Assembly (NCBI GenBank): GCA_035391225.1
Contig: DAOPKN010000012.1
Location: forward strand, 1 to 50,666
Source: DAOPKN01 sp035391225
Lineage (GTDB): Bacteria; Thermotogota; Thermotogae; MWEM01
Reading direction: 5' to 3'
DNA: 50,666 nucleotides
Every line of letters starts with the position of its first letter. The first letter of the stretch is position 1. The translations under genes were made by a program, and so were the position numbers. Under the pieces are notes generated by a model. The model ran no database searches. It was not told the DNA's origin and was given only the letters and a program-made list of their open reading frames with translations. Positions 39,584 to 49,061 of the stretch are shown here, piece after piece.

Positions 39584-40272
39584 AAAATCACCTTGCTCGC
39601 GTTGGGGCCGGGAGTTTTGTCCACGGCGGAAACCTGGTAGAAACGGTACGCCCATTCGTAGCGATCGGTACGAATCGCTGGGTCCTTCGGAAGGTGGAAG
39701 AGGTCATGGATGGCGGCGACGTAACGGTAAAAGGGATCGTCTCGGGCAACGAACTCCGCGATGGAATCGAACATCACGCTGTATCCACTGGAGTGATCGT
39801 AGAAGAGCAGGTTCACCCGGGGATCATTCCGAGCGTTCTCGTAGGTCCTGGTCTGAAACATCTCCATGGAAGACATGATCTCCCGGTCGAATCCGTCCGG
39901 GTCGGAGTAAAGGTCTTTGAGGAACTGCAACCGTTCCTGGAACGTTTTTTCCGGACCTACTTCGTACGAGCGCCGGATCATGTCCATCGCCCTTTCCCCC
40001 AGTTCGGGTAATCGCTCGGTTTTTGGAACCATTCCCAACCCCTTGATGCACGAGTTGATGGGATACTCCTTTCCATGGGCGATGGTGTTCATCACCACGG
40101 AGTGGGCGGAAAAATTGGGCATTCCCTTCTCTTCCCCCGAAAAGATCTTCAACCCCTTGAGGCGGGTTTGAACCTGCCAGTCGAAGAATTCCTGCGGCAA
40201 GTCATGGATGGTCACCGAATGCGTTGTTTCCCCAACGGAGAAGGAAACAACCTTTCCTTCTTTTCGAATCAT
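39580..40272 (-). CDS. Unknown protein, last gene of the peptide transporter operon
   Basis: 230 residues, soluble, no signal peptide. I do not recognise the family. Visible features are an N-terminal beta-like stretch (EGKVVSFSVGETTHSVTIHD), a conserved-looking NFSAHSVVMNTIAHGKEYPINS, and a C-terminal half rich in aromatic residues (YEWAYRFYQVSAVDK). It begins 3 bp after the dppC stop with a GGGAGAG site, so it is translated with the transporter, and may act on the imported compound or regulate the system (inference). Confidence 0.55.
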   Translation of the reverse strand: MIRKEGKVVSFSVGETTHSVTIHDLPQEFFDWQVQTRLKGLKIFSGEEKGMPNFSAHSVVMNTIAHGKEYPINSCIKGLGMVPKTERLPELGERAMDMIRRSYEVGPEKTFQERLQFLKDLYSDPDGFDREIMSSMEMFQTRTYENARNDPRVNLLFYDHSSGYSVMFDSIAEFVARDDPFYRYVAAIHDLFHLPKDPAIRTDRYEWAYRFYQVSAVDKTPGPNASKVIF

Positions 40273-40275
40273 GCT

Positions 40276-41133
40276 CTATCTCTCCCTTTCTTTGAGTCTT
40301 GGGTTAAACATTTTTTCCAGCCCCACGCCCATCAGCAGGATGGAGAAGGAGGCAAGGAAAACCGCGATGCCGGGGAAGATGATCCACCACCAGGCACCCA
40401 GTATCATGGCGTTGTACGTGCGCGCGTAGTTGAGCATTTTTCCCCAGGAAACCAAGGTGGGATCGCCGAATCCCAAGAAAGCCAGCCCGGCTTCGGCGAG
40501 AATGGCCCCCCCAGCGGCGAAAGCTGCGGACACGAACAAAATGGAGTACGTGGCGGGAAGCAAGTGCTTGAAGAGGATGTAAGACTTTTTCGCCCCCGCG
40601 CAACGTGCCGCATCCACGAATCCCCGGTTCCGTTCAGACAAGACCACAGCGCGGGTGATCCGGGCGATGCCCGCCCAGCCAAACAGCACGAAAATCATCA
40701 CCATCACCCAAAAGCTCGACCCCAAGTTGGTCATGATCAGGATCATGATGGGAAGCCCGGGCAACACCATCACGAAATCCACCACGCGCATGGTGAGCAT
40801 GTCGGTTGCTCCCCCCCAGGTTCCGGCGAAAACACCGATCAAACCTCCCAGCACGGCAATCCCCACGCCGGTGAATAACCCGATGGTGAGGGAAACGCGC
40901 GCGCCGTAGATCACCTGGCTCAAGATGTCCACGCCGAATCCATCTGTCCCGAGCCAATGGGAGAGAGATGGGGGGTCAAGCGGAAAATCTCGCTGCGTGA
41001 TGTCATAGGGATCGTAGGGGGCTATCCAAGGTGCGAAGACGGCAAGCACGGCGAGGAAAGACAAGATTCCCAAGCTGACTTTTCCCTCGAACCCCCCGAT
41101 GAAGGCCTTCCACTTCCTCCGGACCCCGCTCAT
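40276..41133 (-). CDS. Peptide ABC transporter permease, DppC/OppC type
   Basis: 285 residues with an N-terminal tail helix (LGILSFLAVLAVFAPWIAPYDP) and LGTDGFGVDILSQVIYGARVSL, typical of DppC. FVDAARCAGAKKSYILFKHLLP is the loop that docks the ATPase. Its ATG overlaps the dppB stop (ATGA). Confidence 0.92.
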   Translation of the reverse strand: MSGVRRKWKAFIGGFEGKVSLGILSFLAVLAVFAPWIAPYDPYDITQRDFPLDPPSLSHWLGTDGFGVDILSQVIYGARVSLTIGLFTGVGIAVLGGLIGVFAGTWGGATDMLTMRVVDFVMVLPGLPIMILIMTNLGSSFWVMVMIFVLFGWAGIARITRAVVLSERNRGFVDAARCAGAKKSYILFKHLLPATYSILFVSAAFAAGGAILAEAGLAFLGFGDPTLVSWGKMLNYARTYNAMILGAWWWIIFPGIAVFLASFSILLMGVGLEKMFNPRLKERER

Positions 41134-42095
41134 CCGTATCGCACCCTCGGGTCGAATGCCGCCTGCAGAAGGTCCGCCGAAAAGTTGGCGATGATCACCA
41201 GCACGATGGTCATGAGTACGGTGGCTTGCAGCAGAGGATAGTCGGAGTTCCGCGATGCTTCCAGCACGAGCAACCCCATGCCTTTCCAGGAAAAGATGGT
41301 TTCAATCAAAACCGCTCCACCCACCAAACCCGCGATACGCAACGTGAGAAAGGAAAACAGGGGACCCAGAGAGTTGCGTAGCACGTGCCGCCGACGGATC
41401 TCGGACTGCACCAACCCTTTTGCGCGCGCCGTGACGATGAAATCCTCACCAAGGATGTTGAGCGCCAGGTTGCGCACCTGGATGGAAAAGGCAGGTGTGG
41501 AGATGATGAAAAGCGTGAGCCAGGGAAGGAAAGCGTGCTGGATCACACTCCACAAGCGCTGCCACCCGGACTGCAACAGTGGGTCGTACATCCCTTGCAG
41601 TGGGAACCATCCCGCGTAAAACCCCAGTCCCATGACCATGAGCAACGCAAGCCAGAAGGTGGGGATGGCGTTGAGGCTAAAGGCGAAGAAGCGCATGAAG
41701 CGGTCCAGGAACTTACCCCGGTTGAACGCAATGTAGACCCCCGTGTTCAGTGCCACCAACATACTCAGGATCGTGGGGATGACGGTCAGGATGAGCGTCC
41801 AGGGCAAGCGGCTAACGATCACCGGAACCACCTTTTGGCAGTACGTGAACGAAACCCCGAGATCGCCACGGAACGCGTTGCCCAAGAAAATGAAGTACTG
41901 CATCATCACTGGTTTGTCCAGACCGAACGAGGCCTTGATCTCGTCCTTGATTTCCTGGGGAAGCCGGGGATCCCCGTAGTATCTTTCCGCGGGATCCCCG
42001 GGCAACGATCGGATGAGGATGAAACTGAACGTGAGCGCCACGAAGATGGTCAAAAGCATCAACAGCAGTCGGCGCACCAGGTAGGAAAGCGACAT
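41130..42095 (-). CDS. Peptide ABC transporter permease, DppB/OppB type
   Basis: 321 residues: LVRRLLLMLLTIFVALTFSFILIRSLPGDPA at the start, then the DppB pattern with the EDFIVTARAKGLVQSEIRRRHVLRNS ATPase-docking loop and GGAVLIETIFSWKGMGLLVLEA. It forms the channel with DppC. GGAGGTGGGG is upstream of ATG. Confidence 0.93.
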   Translation of the reverse strand: MSLSYLVRRLLLMLLTIFVALTFSFILIRSLPGDPAERYYGDPRLPQEIKDEIKASFGLDKPVMMQYFIFLGNAFRGDLGVSFTYCQKVVPVIVSRLPWTLILTVIPTILSMLVALNTGVYIAFNRGKFLDRFMRFFAFSLNAIPTFWLALLMVMGLGFYAGWFPLQGMYDPLLQSGWQRLWSVIQHAFLPWLTLFIISTPAFSIQVRNLALNILGEDFIVTARAKGLVQSEIRRRHVLRNSLGPLFSFLTLRIAGLVGGAVLIETIFSWKGMGLLVLEASRNSDYPLLQATVLMTIVLVIIANFSADLLQAAFDPRVRYG

Positions 42096-42117
42096 CCTTT
42101 TTGCCCCACCTCCCCGC

Positions 42118-43650
42118 TTACTTGGGCGTCACGTTTTGCAGCGTCTGGGTGTTGAAAACGCCTTCGGTTTCCGAAACAAGCCATCCGTCGAAGTTGCGCG
42201 TGGAGTAAGCCTCCAGTTGCAACGGAACGCAAAGGGGCAGCATGGGAACCGTTTGCTTGATCCGTGCTTGCAGATCGAAGAAAGACTCCTTGAGCTCGTC
42301 TTCGGAGAACGTCGTCCAGATACGGTCGAGGATCGCGTCCATGTCGGGATCGTTGTAACCGCCGTAGTTGAACCCGCTGACCTGGCCGTCCTGGAGGATT
42401 CCCCGGGAGCTGTGCAGGTAGTAGTACAGCATTTCGGGGTGAAACCCCAGGCTGAAGGAAGTAAGGACCATGTCGAAGTTGCCCTTCTTCATCTCGGCCA
42501 TCACGCTTTCGTGGCCTTTCACGTCGAGTTCCACTTTTACCCCAATCTTGGAGAGGTACAACTTGATGTACTCGCCCATGTCCATGTATTCCTTGCTCGA
42601 GAAGCAAAGGATTTTGAGCGTCGAACCGTCGTAACCCGAAGCGGCGAGGGCTTGCTTGGCTTTTTCCAGGTCTTGCTGGGGAATGCCCAGCGCTTCGTCT
42701 ACCACGTGGGAGGCGGTCTTTGGCAAGATACCGTAGTAGGGCAACCCGGCGTAGTCACGGAATACCTTCTGCACGATCTCGGGGTAATTCAGTGCATCCT
42801 GGATGGCTTTTCGGAAGTGCACGTCACTGGTGGGTGCCTGGCGGTGGTTGAAGAGCATCACGTACACGCTTTCGCCGTGCGTGGTGGCAACGTGGATATC
42901 CGGGTACCTTCCCGGATTTGACAGCAGCTGGGAAGCCAGCGAGGGGTCAAGGTTCCAGTACAAGTAATCGTAGTCACCTTTCACGAGTCCCAAAAAGCCC
43001 ATTGTTTCGTCCTGTACCATGTGGAACACGATGCCATCGATGTTCTTCGGGGCATCGGGGTGTTCGTGGAACGAATCCAGGGTGAGTGTTTGCGGGGTGA
43101 GGTTGTTGAACATCATCGAACCGGAGCCCACGGGGTTCGTGGTGTTCGGGAAATCCCGGGGGCTTTCGATGTCTGCCCAGAGATGTTGGGGAATGACCGG
43201 AATGGCCATGGGCACGAAGCTGAGCACGGAAGCGTTCAGCACGCGGAAGTACAGGTCCACCTGGCGTTCGCTCACGGCTTCCGCCCGGATGAAGTAGGCC
43301 AAAACGGGGCCCATGGGTAGGCGTTTTTGCACGGTTAGGTTGTAGGAAAACGCCACATCCTGCGCGGTGACGGGCTTGCCATCGTGGAAAAGCTGGTCTT
43401 TCAACGTCACGTGCATCACCCGGTTGGGCAAATCCACTTCCCAGCTTTCCGCCATCAAACCCACGGTTTTGCCGTTCTCCGTGGAGAGAAGGGTTTCATA
43501 AATGTAACCGATTACCTGGCGCTCGGCGGTGGAATTCAAGAAGTAAGGGTTAAGGGAACGGATTTCCCCGATCACCGCAACGTTCATGTAACTGGCAAAA
43601 AGCGAGGAAAAAAAGATCAGGAGCAGCAACAAAAACAGCGTTCTTTTCAT
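42118..43650 (-). CDS. Peptide/nickel-type ABC transporter substrate-binding protein (family 5)
   Basis: 510 residues with signal peptide MKRTLFLLLLLIFFSSLFA. LNPYFLNSTAERQVIGYIYETLL, ITQDVAFSYNLTV-like segment (VTAQDVAFSYNLT) and the FNHRQAPTSDVHFRKAIQDALN region are typical of the DppA/OppA fold. Position inside a dppDF...BC operon supports peptide uptake, though family members in Thermotogota often bind oligosaccharides, so sugar import is a real alternative. ATG with AAGGAGGG upstream. Confidence 0.9.
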   Translation of the reverse strand: MKRTLFLLLLLIFFSSLFASYMNVAVIGEIRSLNPYFLNSTAERQVIGYIYETLLSTENGKTVGLMAESWEVDLPNRVMHVTLKDQLFHDGKPVTAQDVAFSYNLTVQKRLPMGPVLAYFIRAEAVSERQVDLYFRVLNASVLSFVPMAIPVIPQHLWADIESPRDFPNTTNPVGSGSMMFNNLTPQTLTLDSFHEHPDAPKNIDGIVFHMVQDETMGFLGLVKGDYDYLYWNLDPSLASQLLSNPGRYPDIHVATTHGESVYVMLFNHRQAPTSDVHFRKAIQDALNYPEIVQKVFRDYAGLPYYGILPKTASHVVDEALGIPQQDLEKAKQALAASGYDGSTLKILCFSSKEYMDMGEYIKLYLSKIGVKVELDVKGHESVMAEMKKGNFDMVLTSFSLGFHPEMLYYYLHSSRGILQDGQVSGFNYGGYNDPDMDAILDRIWTTFSEDELKESFFDLQARIKQTVPMLPLCVPLQLEAYSTRNFDGWLVSETEGVFNTQTLQNVTPK

Positions 43651-43685
43651 GATGATCCCTCCTTATGTACAAGGCCACGGCTTAT

Positions 43686-44651
43686 TCAAGCGAGGTAGCA
43701 GGCAACGAAGTGCCGGGTGGCCTTTTGTTCCAGGTTTGGATGCGGTTTTTCCTTGCAACTGGGTTGGCGCGAGACGCAACGATCGAAAAAGCGGCAGAAA
43801 GGTGGGGGATCGACGGGTTTGGAAAGAGATCCCTGGATGGGTAAATCCTTTTCCAGCGCTGCGGGGTCGGGAGTGGGCACTGCCTCGAGAAGCGCCCGGG
43901 TATACGGGTGGAGGGGATGGGATAAAACGGATTCGGTGTCGCCCCGTTCCACGATCTTTCCCAAGTACATGATGGCGATTTGGGCAGCCATGTACCGGGC
44001 GATGGCGATATCGTGCGTGATGTACAGGAAACTCACACCCCGCTGTTCGGCCATGCGCAACATGCGGTTGCTCATCTCCGCCCGGATCGAAACGTCCAGC
44101 ATGGAGGTGGGTTCGTCGGCAACCACGAACTCCGGGTCAAGGATGAAGGCCCGGGCGATTGCCACCCGCTGGCGCTGTCCCCCCGAGAGTTCGTGGGGGT
44201 AACGGTCGACGAACTGCGCAACCGGAACCAGTCCCATCTCCTCCAGCGCCCTTTCCACCCTGTCACGACGTTCTGCCCGGCTTCCGATTTTCTGGATCTG
44301 AAGCGGTTCCTGCAGGGATTGCCCGATCGTCATGCGCGGGTTGAGAGATTCGTAAGGATCCTGGAAGATCATCTGTACGGACTTGCGCAGCGAAGCGTCG
44401 GAGAAATCCATTGGCTTGCCCCCGAACACCAAGGAACCCGAATCCGGAACGCACAACCCTGCGACGATTCGCCCGGTGGTGGTTTTCCCGCAGCCCGATT
44501 CGCCCACCAGTGCCAGGGATTTGCCGGGGGGGATGTCGAAGGAAATTCCGTCAACGGCGTGCAGCTTGGGCTTCTTCAAACTCAGCCAGCGCCCCGTGGC
44601 ATCAAAGAAACGGGAAAGGTTTCGAGCTTCCAGGATGGCGGGTGCACTCAC
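43686..44651 (-). CDS. Peptide ABC transporter ATPase, DppF/OppF type
   Basis: 321 residues: GESGCGKTTTGR, LSGGQRQRVAIARA, FVVADEPTSMLD, THDIAIARYM. The C-terminal Cys-rich tail (PPFCRFFDRC and later PSC) is the usual Opp-type extension that can hold a 4Fe-4S cluster. GTG start overlaps the dppD stop by 4 bp. Confidence 0.92.
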   Translation of the reverse strand: MSAPAILEARNLSRFFDATGRWLSLKKPKLHAVDGISFDIPPGKSLALVGESGCGKTTTGRIVAGLCVPDSGSLVFGGKPMDFSDASLRKSVQMIFQDPYESLNPRMTIGQSLQEPLQIQKIGSRAERRDRVERALEEMGLVPVAQFVDRYPHELSGGQRQRVAIARAFILDPEFVVADEPTSMLDVSIRAEMSNRMLRMAEQRGVSFLYITHDIAIARYMAAQIAIMYLGKIVERGDTESVLSHPLHPYTRALLEAVPTPDPAALEKDLPIQGSLSKPVDPPPFCRFFDRCVSRQPSCKEKPHPNLEQKATRHFVACYLA

Positions 44652-45640
44652 GGGTATCCCTCCTTACGTTCCAGGGGAAAGTGGCAGCTCACAACGTGGT
44701 CCGGGGAGAGCGCAACCGGTACCGGTTCTTCCTTGGCGCAGCGTTCTTGGGAAAAGGGGCACCGGGGATGAAAGGCGCATCCGGAAGGAAGGCGGAACGG
44801 GTCGGGGGGTTCGCCTCCCAGCGACTTGAGGGGTTTCTTGGGGCCATGGATATCGGGAAAGGCGCCCATCAGCACGTGGGAATACGGGTGGGATGGATTT
44901 GCCGAAAGCACAGCAGCGGGACCGCACTCCACGATCTTGCCCGCGTACATCACAGCGATGCGGTCGCTCATTTGGGAAACCACCGCCATGTCGTGGGAAA
45001 CGTAGATCATGCTGGTGTTTTTCAAGCGCTGGATCTTTTTCAACCCTGCCAGGATACGATGCTGCACGATCACGTCAAGCGCAGTGGTTGGTTCGTCGGC
45101 GATGACCAGCGAGGGTTCGCAGCTCAACGCCATGGCGATCATCGCACGTTGCTTCATACCACCGCTGAACTGGTGCGGGTACTGTTGCATCCGCTCGGGT
45201 TCCAGCCCCACCATTTCGAAAAGCTGGGCAACCTTCTCGCGGTTCTTGGCGTGGGATTGGTGCGGGAAATGCTTTCGAAGGGCTTCCATGATTTGTTCCC
45301 CCACGCGGTACACGGGATTGAAAGCGTTCATCGCAGCCTGGAAGATCATGGAAATCTGTTTCCAGCGCACGGATGCCATCTGTTTCTCGCTGGAAGCCAC
45401 GAGGTTCACGAGACCAGAGCTGGAATGGAAGAAGCATTCGCCGGAAACCATGTGGGCATTGGGAGGGAGCAAGCGAAGCAGCGAGAGTGCAAGGGTGCTC
45501 TTTCCACATCCCGATTCCCCCACCAGCCCAAACACCTGGCCAGGAAGTAACGAAAAAGATACCCCCGCCAGCGCAGGCAAGCTTCCATGGGGAGTTTGGT
45601 AGCCCAGTACGAGGTTCTCCACGGTCAAAAGAGGATCCAC
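44648..45640 (-). CDS. Peptide ABC transporter ATPase, DppD/OppD type
   Basis: 330 residues, first gene of the operon: GESGCGKSTLALSLLRLLPPNA, FSGGMKQRAMIAMALS, LVIADEPTTALDV and SHDMAVVSQM. The C-terminal CAFHPRCPFSQERC motif is the Cys-rich OppD signature. GTG start 45640 with GGGGTG upstream. Confidence 0.93.
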   Translation of the reverse strand: MDPLLTVENLVLGYQTPHGSLPALAGVSFSLLPGQVFGLVGESGCGKSTLALSLLRLLPPNAHMVSGECFFHSSSGLVNLVASSEKQMASVRWKQISMIFQAAMNAFNPVYRVGEQIMEALRKHFPHQSHAKNREKVAQLFEMVGLEPERMQQYPHQFSGGMKQRAMIAMALSCEPSLVIADEPTTALDVIVQHRILAGLKKIQRLKNTSMIYVSHDMAVVSQMSDRIAVMYAGKIVECGPAAVLSANPSHPYSHVLMGAFPDIHGPKKPLKSLGGEPPDPFRLPSGCAFHPRCPFSQERCAKEEPVPVALSPDHVVSCHFPLERKEGYP

Positions 45641-45671
45641 GTTATCTTCACCCCGGGTTCTTGGATTGGTT

Positions 45672-45680
45672 ATTATACCA
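45672..45680 (-). promoter_or_regulatory. Extended -10 promoter of the peptide transporter operon
   Basis: TGG-TATAAT on the minus strand, about 32 bp before GTG 45640, in the short gap after the transketolase stop. Confidence 0.65.
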
Positions 45681-45688
45681 GAAACGCT

Positions 45689-47626
45689 TTACGTGCGCGT
45701 GATTTCCCGGACTTTGCGTGCAATTCCCGGCGCATCGAGCCCGAAATGGGCGTACAAATCTTCCCGGGAACCGGAGGGAGCGTAGGTGTCCACCCCCAGG
45801 CGATGCAGCGAATGGATGGGGATGGCGTTTCGGAACAGCGCATCTTGCAACAGCGCCCCGAGGCCTGTCCACACGTTGTGGTCTTCCACGCTCAACACGG
45901 TTTTTCCCTGGAGGCAATCGCGCAGCAGTTTCTCCTGCTTCCAGAGGGCAAGGGGGCAGCTGACGTTCAGCAATCCCAACTGCAAGCCCTCTTCCCGTAA
46001 CTGGTCCACCGCGTTTTGCGCTTCGATCACCACGGCCCCCATGGCTACCACGACCAGCGCGGCGCTTTCGCACGAACGGATTTGATCCACACCGCCGTAG
46101 GAAAAGCTGTACTCCCCGCCAAAGAAGGGGGTTCCATCGGGTTTGGTGAGAACACGCTGCTTGCTGCGCCCCATGGCAAGGAGGAAATTCCCGTACTGGC
46201 GGGCCATTTCGCGCACGGCGCGATCGGTTTGGTTTGGATCGGCGGGCACAACCACCTGGAAGTGGAAGAAGTTGGCGGGTCCCCCCACGTAGTCGATGCA
46301 GTGATGTGTTTTCCCGTCTTCCCCCACGTCGGTGCCCACGTGGGTAACCGCAACCTTGAGGTTGGCATGGTTGATATCGTTCAAGCGTTGCTGGTTGTAG
46401 GTTTCGTCCACCCCGAACACGCCAAAGTCCGCGAAGAAGGTGACGACACCGTCCGCAGAGAGGGCCCCTGCTGTGGCAGCGGCATTGTGTTCGGCAACCC
46501 CGAGTTGAAAGAAGCGGCGGGGACAGTTTTTCAAGAATGCAGCGGTTTTGACGGATGCCATCAAATCGCAGTCCACGAGCGCGACAGGTGTATTTTGTTC
46601 CCGGTTCAGCATGCCAAGGTCAGCCAGTGCAGCTCCGAAGGCGCTGCGGTTATCCGTATGGCTGGAAGCGTCGTACACGATGGCTTTCCCCGTTTCGATG
46701 TGGGGTGTGTATTCCAGGTACTTCGTTTCGTGGGGAACATGGGGGAGCTTTTCGCGGAGTGCACGGAATTTTGCCAGGTCATTTTCCACGCCAAGCTCGT
46801 CGAGGGCTTGCTGCAGTTGCTTTTCCGACAGGGGTTTCCCATGGAAAGAAACCTCGTTTTCCATGAACGAAACGCCGTGGCCAATCTGGGTTTTGCACAG
46901 GATTGCGGTAGGTTTGAGCGGGTCTTGCAAGGCTTGGTGAACCGCTGCATACAGCGCCCCCACATCGTGGCCGTTGACCTGCATCACGTTCCAGCCGTCG
47001 GCACGGTAACCCGCTGCGATATCCACGTACATGATATCCTTGGCACGACCGCTGATCTGGGCATCGTTGTCATCGACCAACACGGTGAGGTTGGAAAGCC
47101 CGTACTTCACCGCGGTTCTTCTGGCTTCGGAAACCTGTCCCTTTGCTTGCTCCGCATCGCTCATCAGCACGAAGGCATGGACATCCTGCTTTTTTACCTT
47201 CGCGGCAAGCGCAAATCCCACTCCCGCGGATAGCCCCTGCCCCAGGTTGCCCGTGGTCCACTCGATGCCGGGAATGCCACGCGTGATGTGGCCCTCGAAG
47301 GGACTGTTCACGTGGCGGAAGCCCGAAATCACTGCGTCGGTCTCGAAGAAACCCAGGTGGGCAAGCGTGGCATACACGCCCGGGGAAGTGTGACCATGGC
47401 TCACCACCACGCGGTCCCGATCGTTGTGGAACGGGTCTTTGGGGAAAACACGTGCGAAACGGTACACGGTGAGGAACATCTCCGTGGACGAAAACGAACC
47501 CCCGGGGTGACCGGATTGCGCCAACGTGGTCATTTTGAGCACGTCTCCTCGGATGCTTCTTGCCATCCTTTCCAACTCGGCAATTTCCCCGAACGAAAGC
47601 GCGGGCTTTTCAAAGCGTTTGAACAT
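45689..47626 (-). CDS. tkt: Transketolase
   Basis: 645 residues, a full-length single chain. The TPP-binding half shows SGHPGGSFSSTEM, VSHGHTSPGVYATL and GNLGQGLSAGVGFAL, then the diphosphate motif (SDAEQAKGQVSEA to DDNDAQISG, in place of GDGExxEG...N). The pyrimidine half has FFQLGVAEHNAAATAGAL with the catalytic Glu, and a C-terminal domain follows. It links pentose phosphates to glycolysis and makes erythrose 4-phosphate, the DAHP synthase substrate. Start ATG 47626 with GGGAGGAG 6 nt upstream; a frame to 48460 is antisense noise. Confidence 0.9.
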   Translation of the reverse strand: MFKRFEKPALSFGEIAELERMARSIRGDVLKMTTLAQSGHPGGSFSSTEMFLTVYRFARVFPKDPFHNDRDRVVVSHGHTSPGVYATLAHLGFFETDAVISGFRHVNSPFEGHITRGIPGIEWTTGNLGQGLSAGVGFALAAKVKKQDVHAFVLMSDAEQAKGQVSEARRTAVKYGLSNLTVLVDDNDAQISGRAKDIMYVDIAAGYRADGWNVMQVNGHDVGALYAAVHQALQDPLKPTAILCKTQIGHGVSFMENEVSFHGKPLSEKQLQQALDELGVENDLAKFRALREKLPHVPHETKYLEYTPHIETGKAIVYDASSHTDNRSAFGAALADLGMLNREQNTPVALVDCDLMASVKTAAFLKNCPRRFFQLGVAEHNAAATAGALSADGVVTFFADFGVFGVDETYNQQRLNDINHANLKVAVTHVGTDVGEDGKTHHCIDYVGGPANFFHFQVVVPADPNQTDRAVREMARQYGNFLLAMGRSKQRVLTKPDGTPFFGGEYSFSYGGVDQIRSCESAALVVVAMGAVVIEAQNAVDQLREEGLQLGLLNVSCPLALWKQEKLLRDCLQGKTVLSVEDHNVWTGLGALLQDALFRNAIPIHSLHRLGVDTYAPSGSREDLYAHFGLDAPGIARKVREITRT

Positions 47627-47652
47627 GTTCTCTCCTCCCTTTTCTGATGGTG

Positions 47653-49032
47653 CTAAAATTGTACCAGCCGGAGCATCCCCTTGCAGATCACGAGGTTTCG
47701 AAGCGCGAAGCTCCGGATCTGGCTTCCCGCGGTGAACGTTTCCATAGCGATGCTTTCCACCAGCAATTGCTCCAAAACGCGCAGGCTTTCCCGAATCGCC
47801 TCCAGGTGTTCCGGGGAGGGAGATTGGTCGTGGAAAAGCGTACGGGAGAGAGCGAGCATCCTTGCCGTTGCCACCAACACTTGGCCCCATGTTTCGAAAT
47901 CGCTGAGCCAGCCATGCACATCGCTTTCGAGTAGCGGGGGCAACTTGGCCTTCAACGCACAGGCTGCGCCAATCCACTTGTTTCCTGTATCCTCCAGGAG
48001 GCGGTTCATTTCGTCCCAATTCCCCGATTCCTGCAACGAAGCGATCGTTTGGACGAGTTCGCGCGCACATGAGGGTTCCCCGGGATCGAGCGGGCTCTGG
48101 TTGTTGGCTTTCATGAAAAGCCACAGGGCTTCTCCACCTGTTGGGACGATCTCCTCCATTGCCTCGCGCAGGGAACGTTCCGGGTTGAAGCTCCGTGGGT
48201 CCGAGAGGAAATCCGCGATGGAGGCAAGCGGGAGCATGGAGGCGTAGGGTTGGTTCATGGGATTCACCACGATACCCACGCTGTAATCCACCAATTCCGC
48301 ATCCCTTCCGGTATACGGCCCGATATGCAGCTCGGGGACCATTGTGGCGTCGTTCACGGGGAAGTTGTCCCAGTACAGCACGGGTCGTCGAAAGGCCATG
48401 CTGATTTCGTGGGCATCCTGCCAGGGGATGGTACGGGAACACACCTGTGGACCGGTCCACATCACGTGAATGCGGGGATCGAGGTGTTCGCCAAGGTACC
48501 CGTGGTAGGCCTCGTCAGCTTTGCCGTGGTAGTGGGTGGGGCAGAGGAGGAAACGTAACCCGGTGCATTTCTTGTCCAAGCGCTGTTGCAAGCGATTGGC
48601 AAAATCAGCCTGCGCCTCGGCCAGGGAAGCGTAGCGTTGACGATCCGTTTCGTGGGATAACTGTGGGGGAATGTCATCTAAGAACAGGCAAACCGTGCGC
48701 ACCTCGCGCTGGAGGAAGGCCCCGAACTTTTTCTCCAACAAATCCATTTCCGCGGTGTCGGAATACACAAGCGAAAGTCCTGGACTCACCGCGACACCGA
48801 CATCCACTCCCACCTGTTGCCCGCGATCTACCAATGCCTGGAAAGAATCCAGGAACTCGGGCGGGTAGTCCTCGCGCCAACGCTCGCGGTGGAAGGGGTC
48901 AGCCTTGGGGGCGTAGATGTAGAGGTTGTACCCCTTTTTTCCCAGGAAATCCATCATGTCCATTCTTTGCTCCATGGTCCAGGGCTTTCCGTAGAAACCC
49001 TCGACCACGCCGCGCATTTCGAAACCTTTCAT
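47653..49032 (-). CDS. GH84 beta-N-acetylglucosaminidase (O-GlcNAcase-like)
   Basis: 459 residues, no signal peptide, so cytosolic. MRGVVEGFYGKPWTMEQR opens the family's catalytic barrel, YNLYIYAPKADPFHRERWRE follows, and the catalytic pair is the DD in VCLFLDDIPP near 117. LCPTHYHG and VMWTGPQVCS are also typical of GH84, and the C-terminal half is helical. The family uses substrate-assisted cleavage of N-acetylglucosamine. It may recycle cell-wall or glycoprotein sugars. GGGGTGAG precedes ATG 49032; ATG 49017 is possible. Confidence 0.87.
   Translation of the reverse strand: MKGFEMRGVVEGFYGKPWTMEQRMDMMDFLGKKGYNLYIYAPKADPFHRERWREDYPPEFLDSFQALVDRGQQVGVDVGVAVSPGLSLVYSDTAEMDLLEKKFGAFLQREVRTVCLFLDDIPPQLSHETDRQRYASLAEAQADFANRLQQRLDKKCTGLRFLLCPTHYHGKADEAYHGYLGEHLDPRIHVMWTGPQVCSRTIPWQDAHEISMAFRRPVLYWDNFPVNDATMVPELHIGPYTGRDAELVDYSVGIVVNPMNQPYASMLPLASIADFLSDPRSFNPERSLREAMEEIVPTGGEALWLFMKANNQSPLDPGEPSCARELVQTIASLQESGNWDEMNRLLEDTGNKWIGAACALKAKLPPLLESDVHGWLSDFETWGQVLVATARMLALSRTLFHDQSPSPEHLEAIRESLRVLEQLLVESIAMETFTAGSQIRSFALRNLVICKGMLRLVQF
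47658..47666 (-). promoter_or_regulatory. Extended -10 promoter of transketolase, inside the end of the GH84 gene
   Basis: TGG-TACAAT on the minus strand overlapping the last codons of the GH84 gene, 31 bp before ATG 47626. Confidence 0.5.
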
Positions 49033-49061
49033 GTTCTCACCCCTTGCCTACAAGTTCCGCG

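Noticed and set aside
47627..48460. N-terminal extension of transketolase to 923 residues
   Set aside because: It overlaps the GH84 gene on the same strand in another frame, and a good ribosome binding site and Met exist at 47626.
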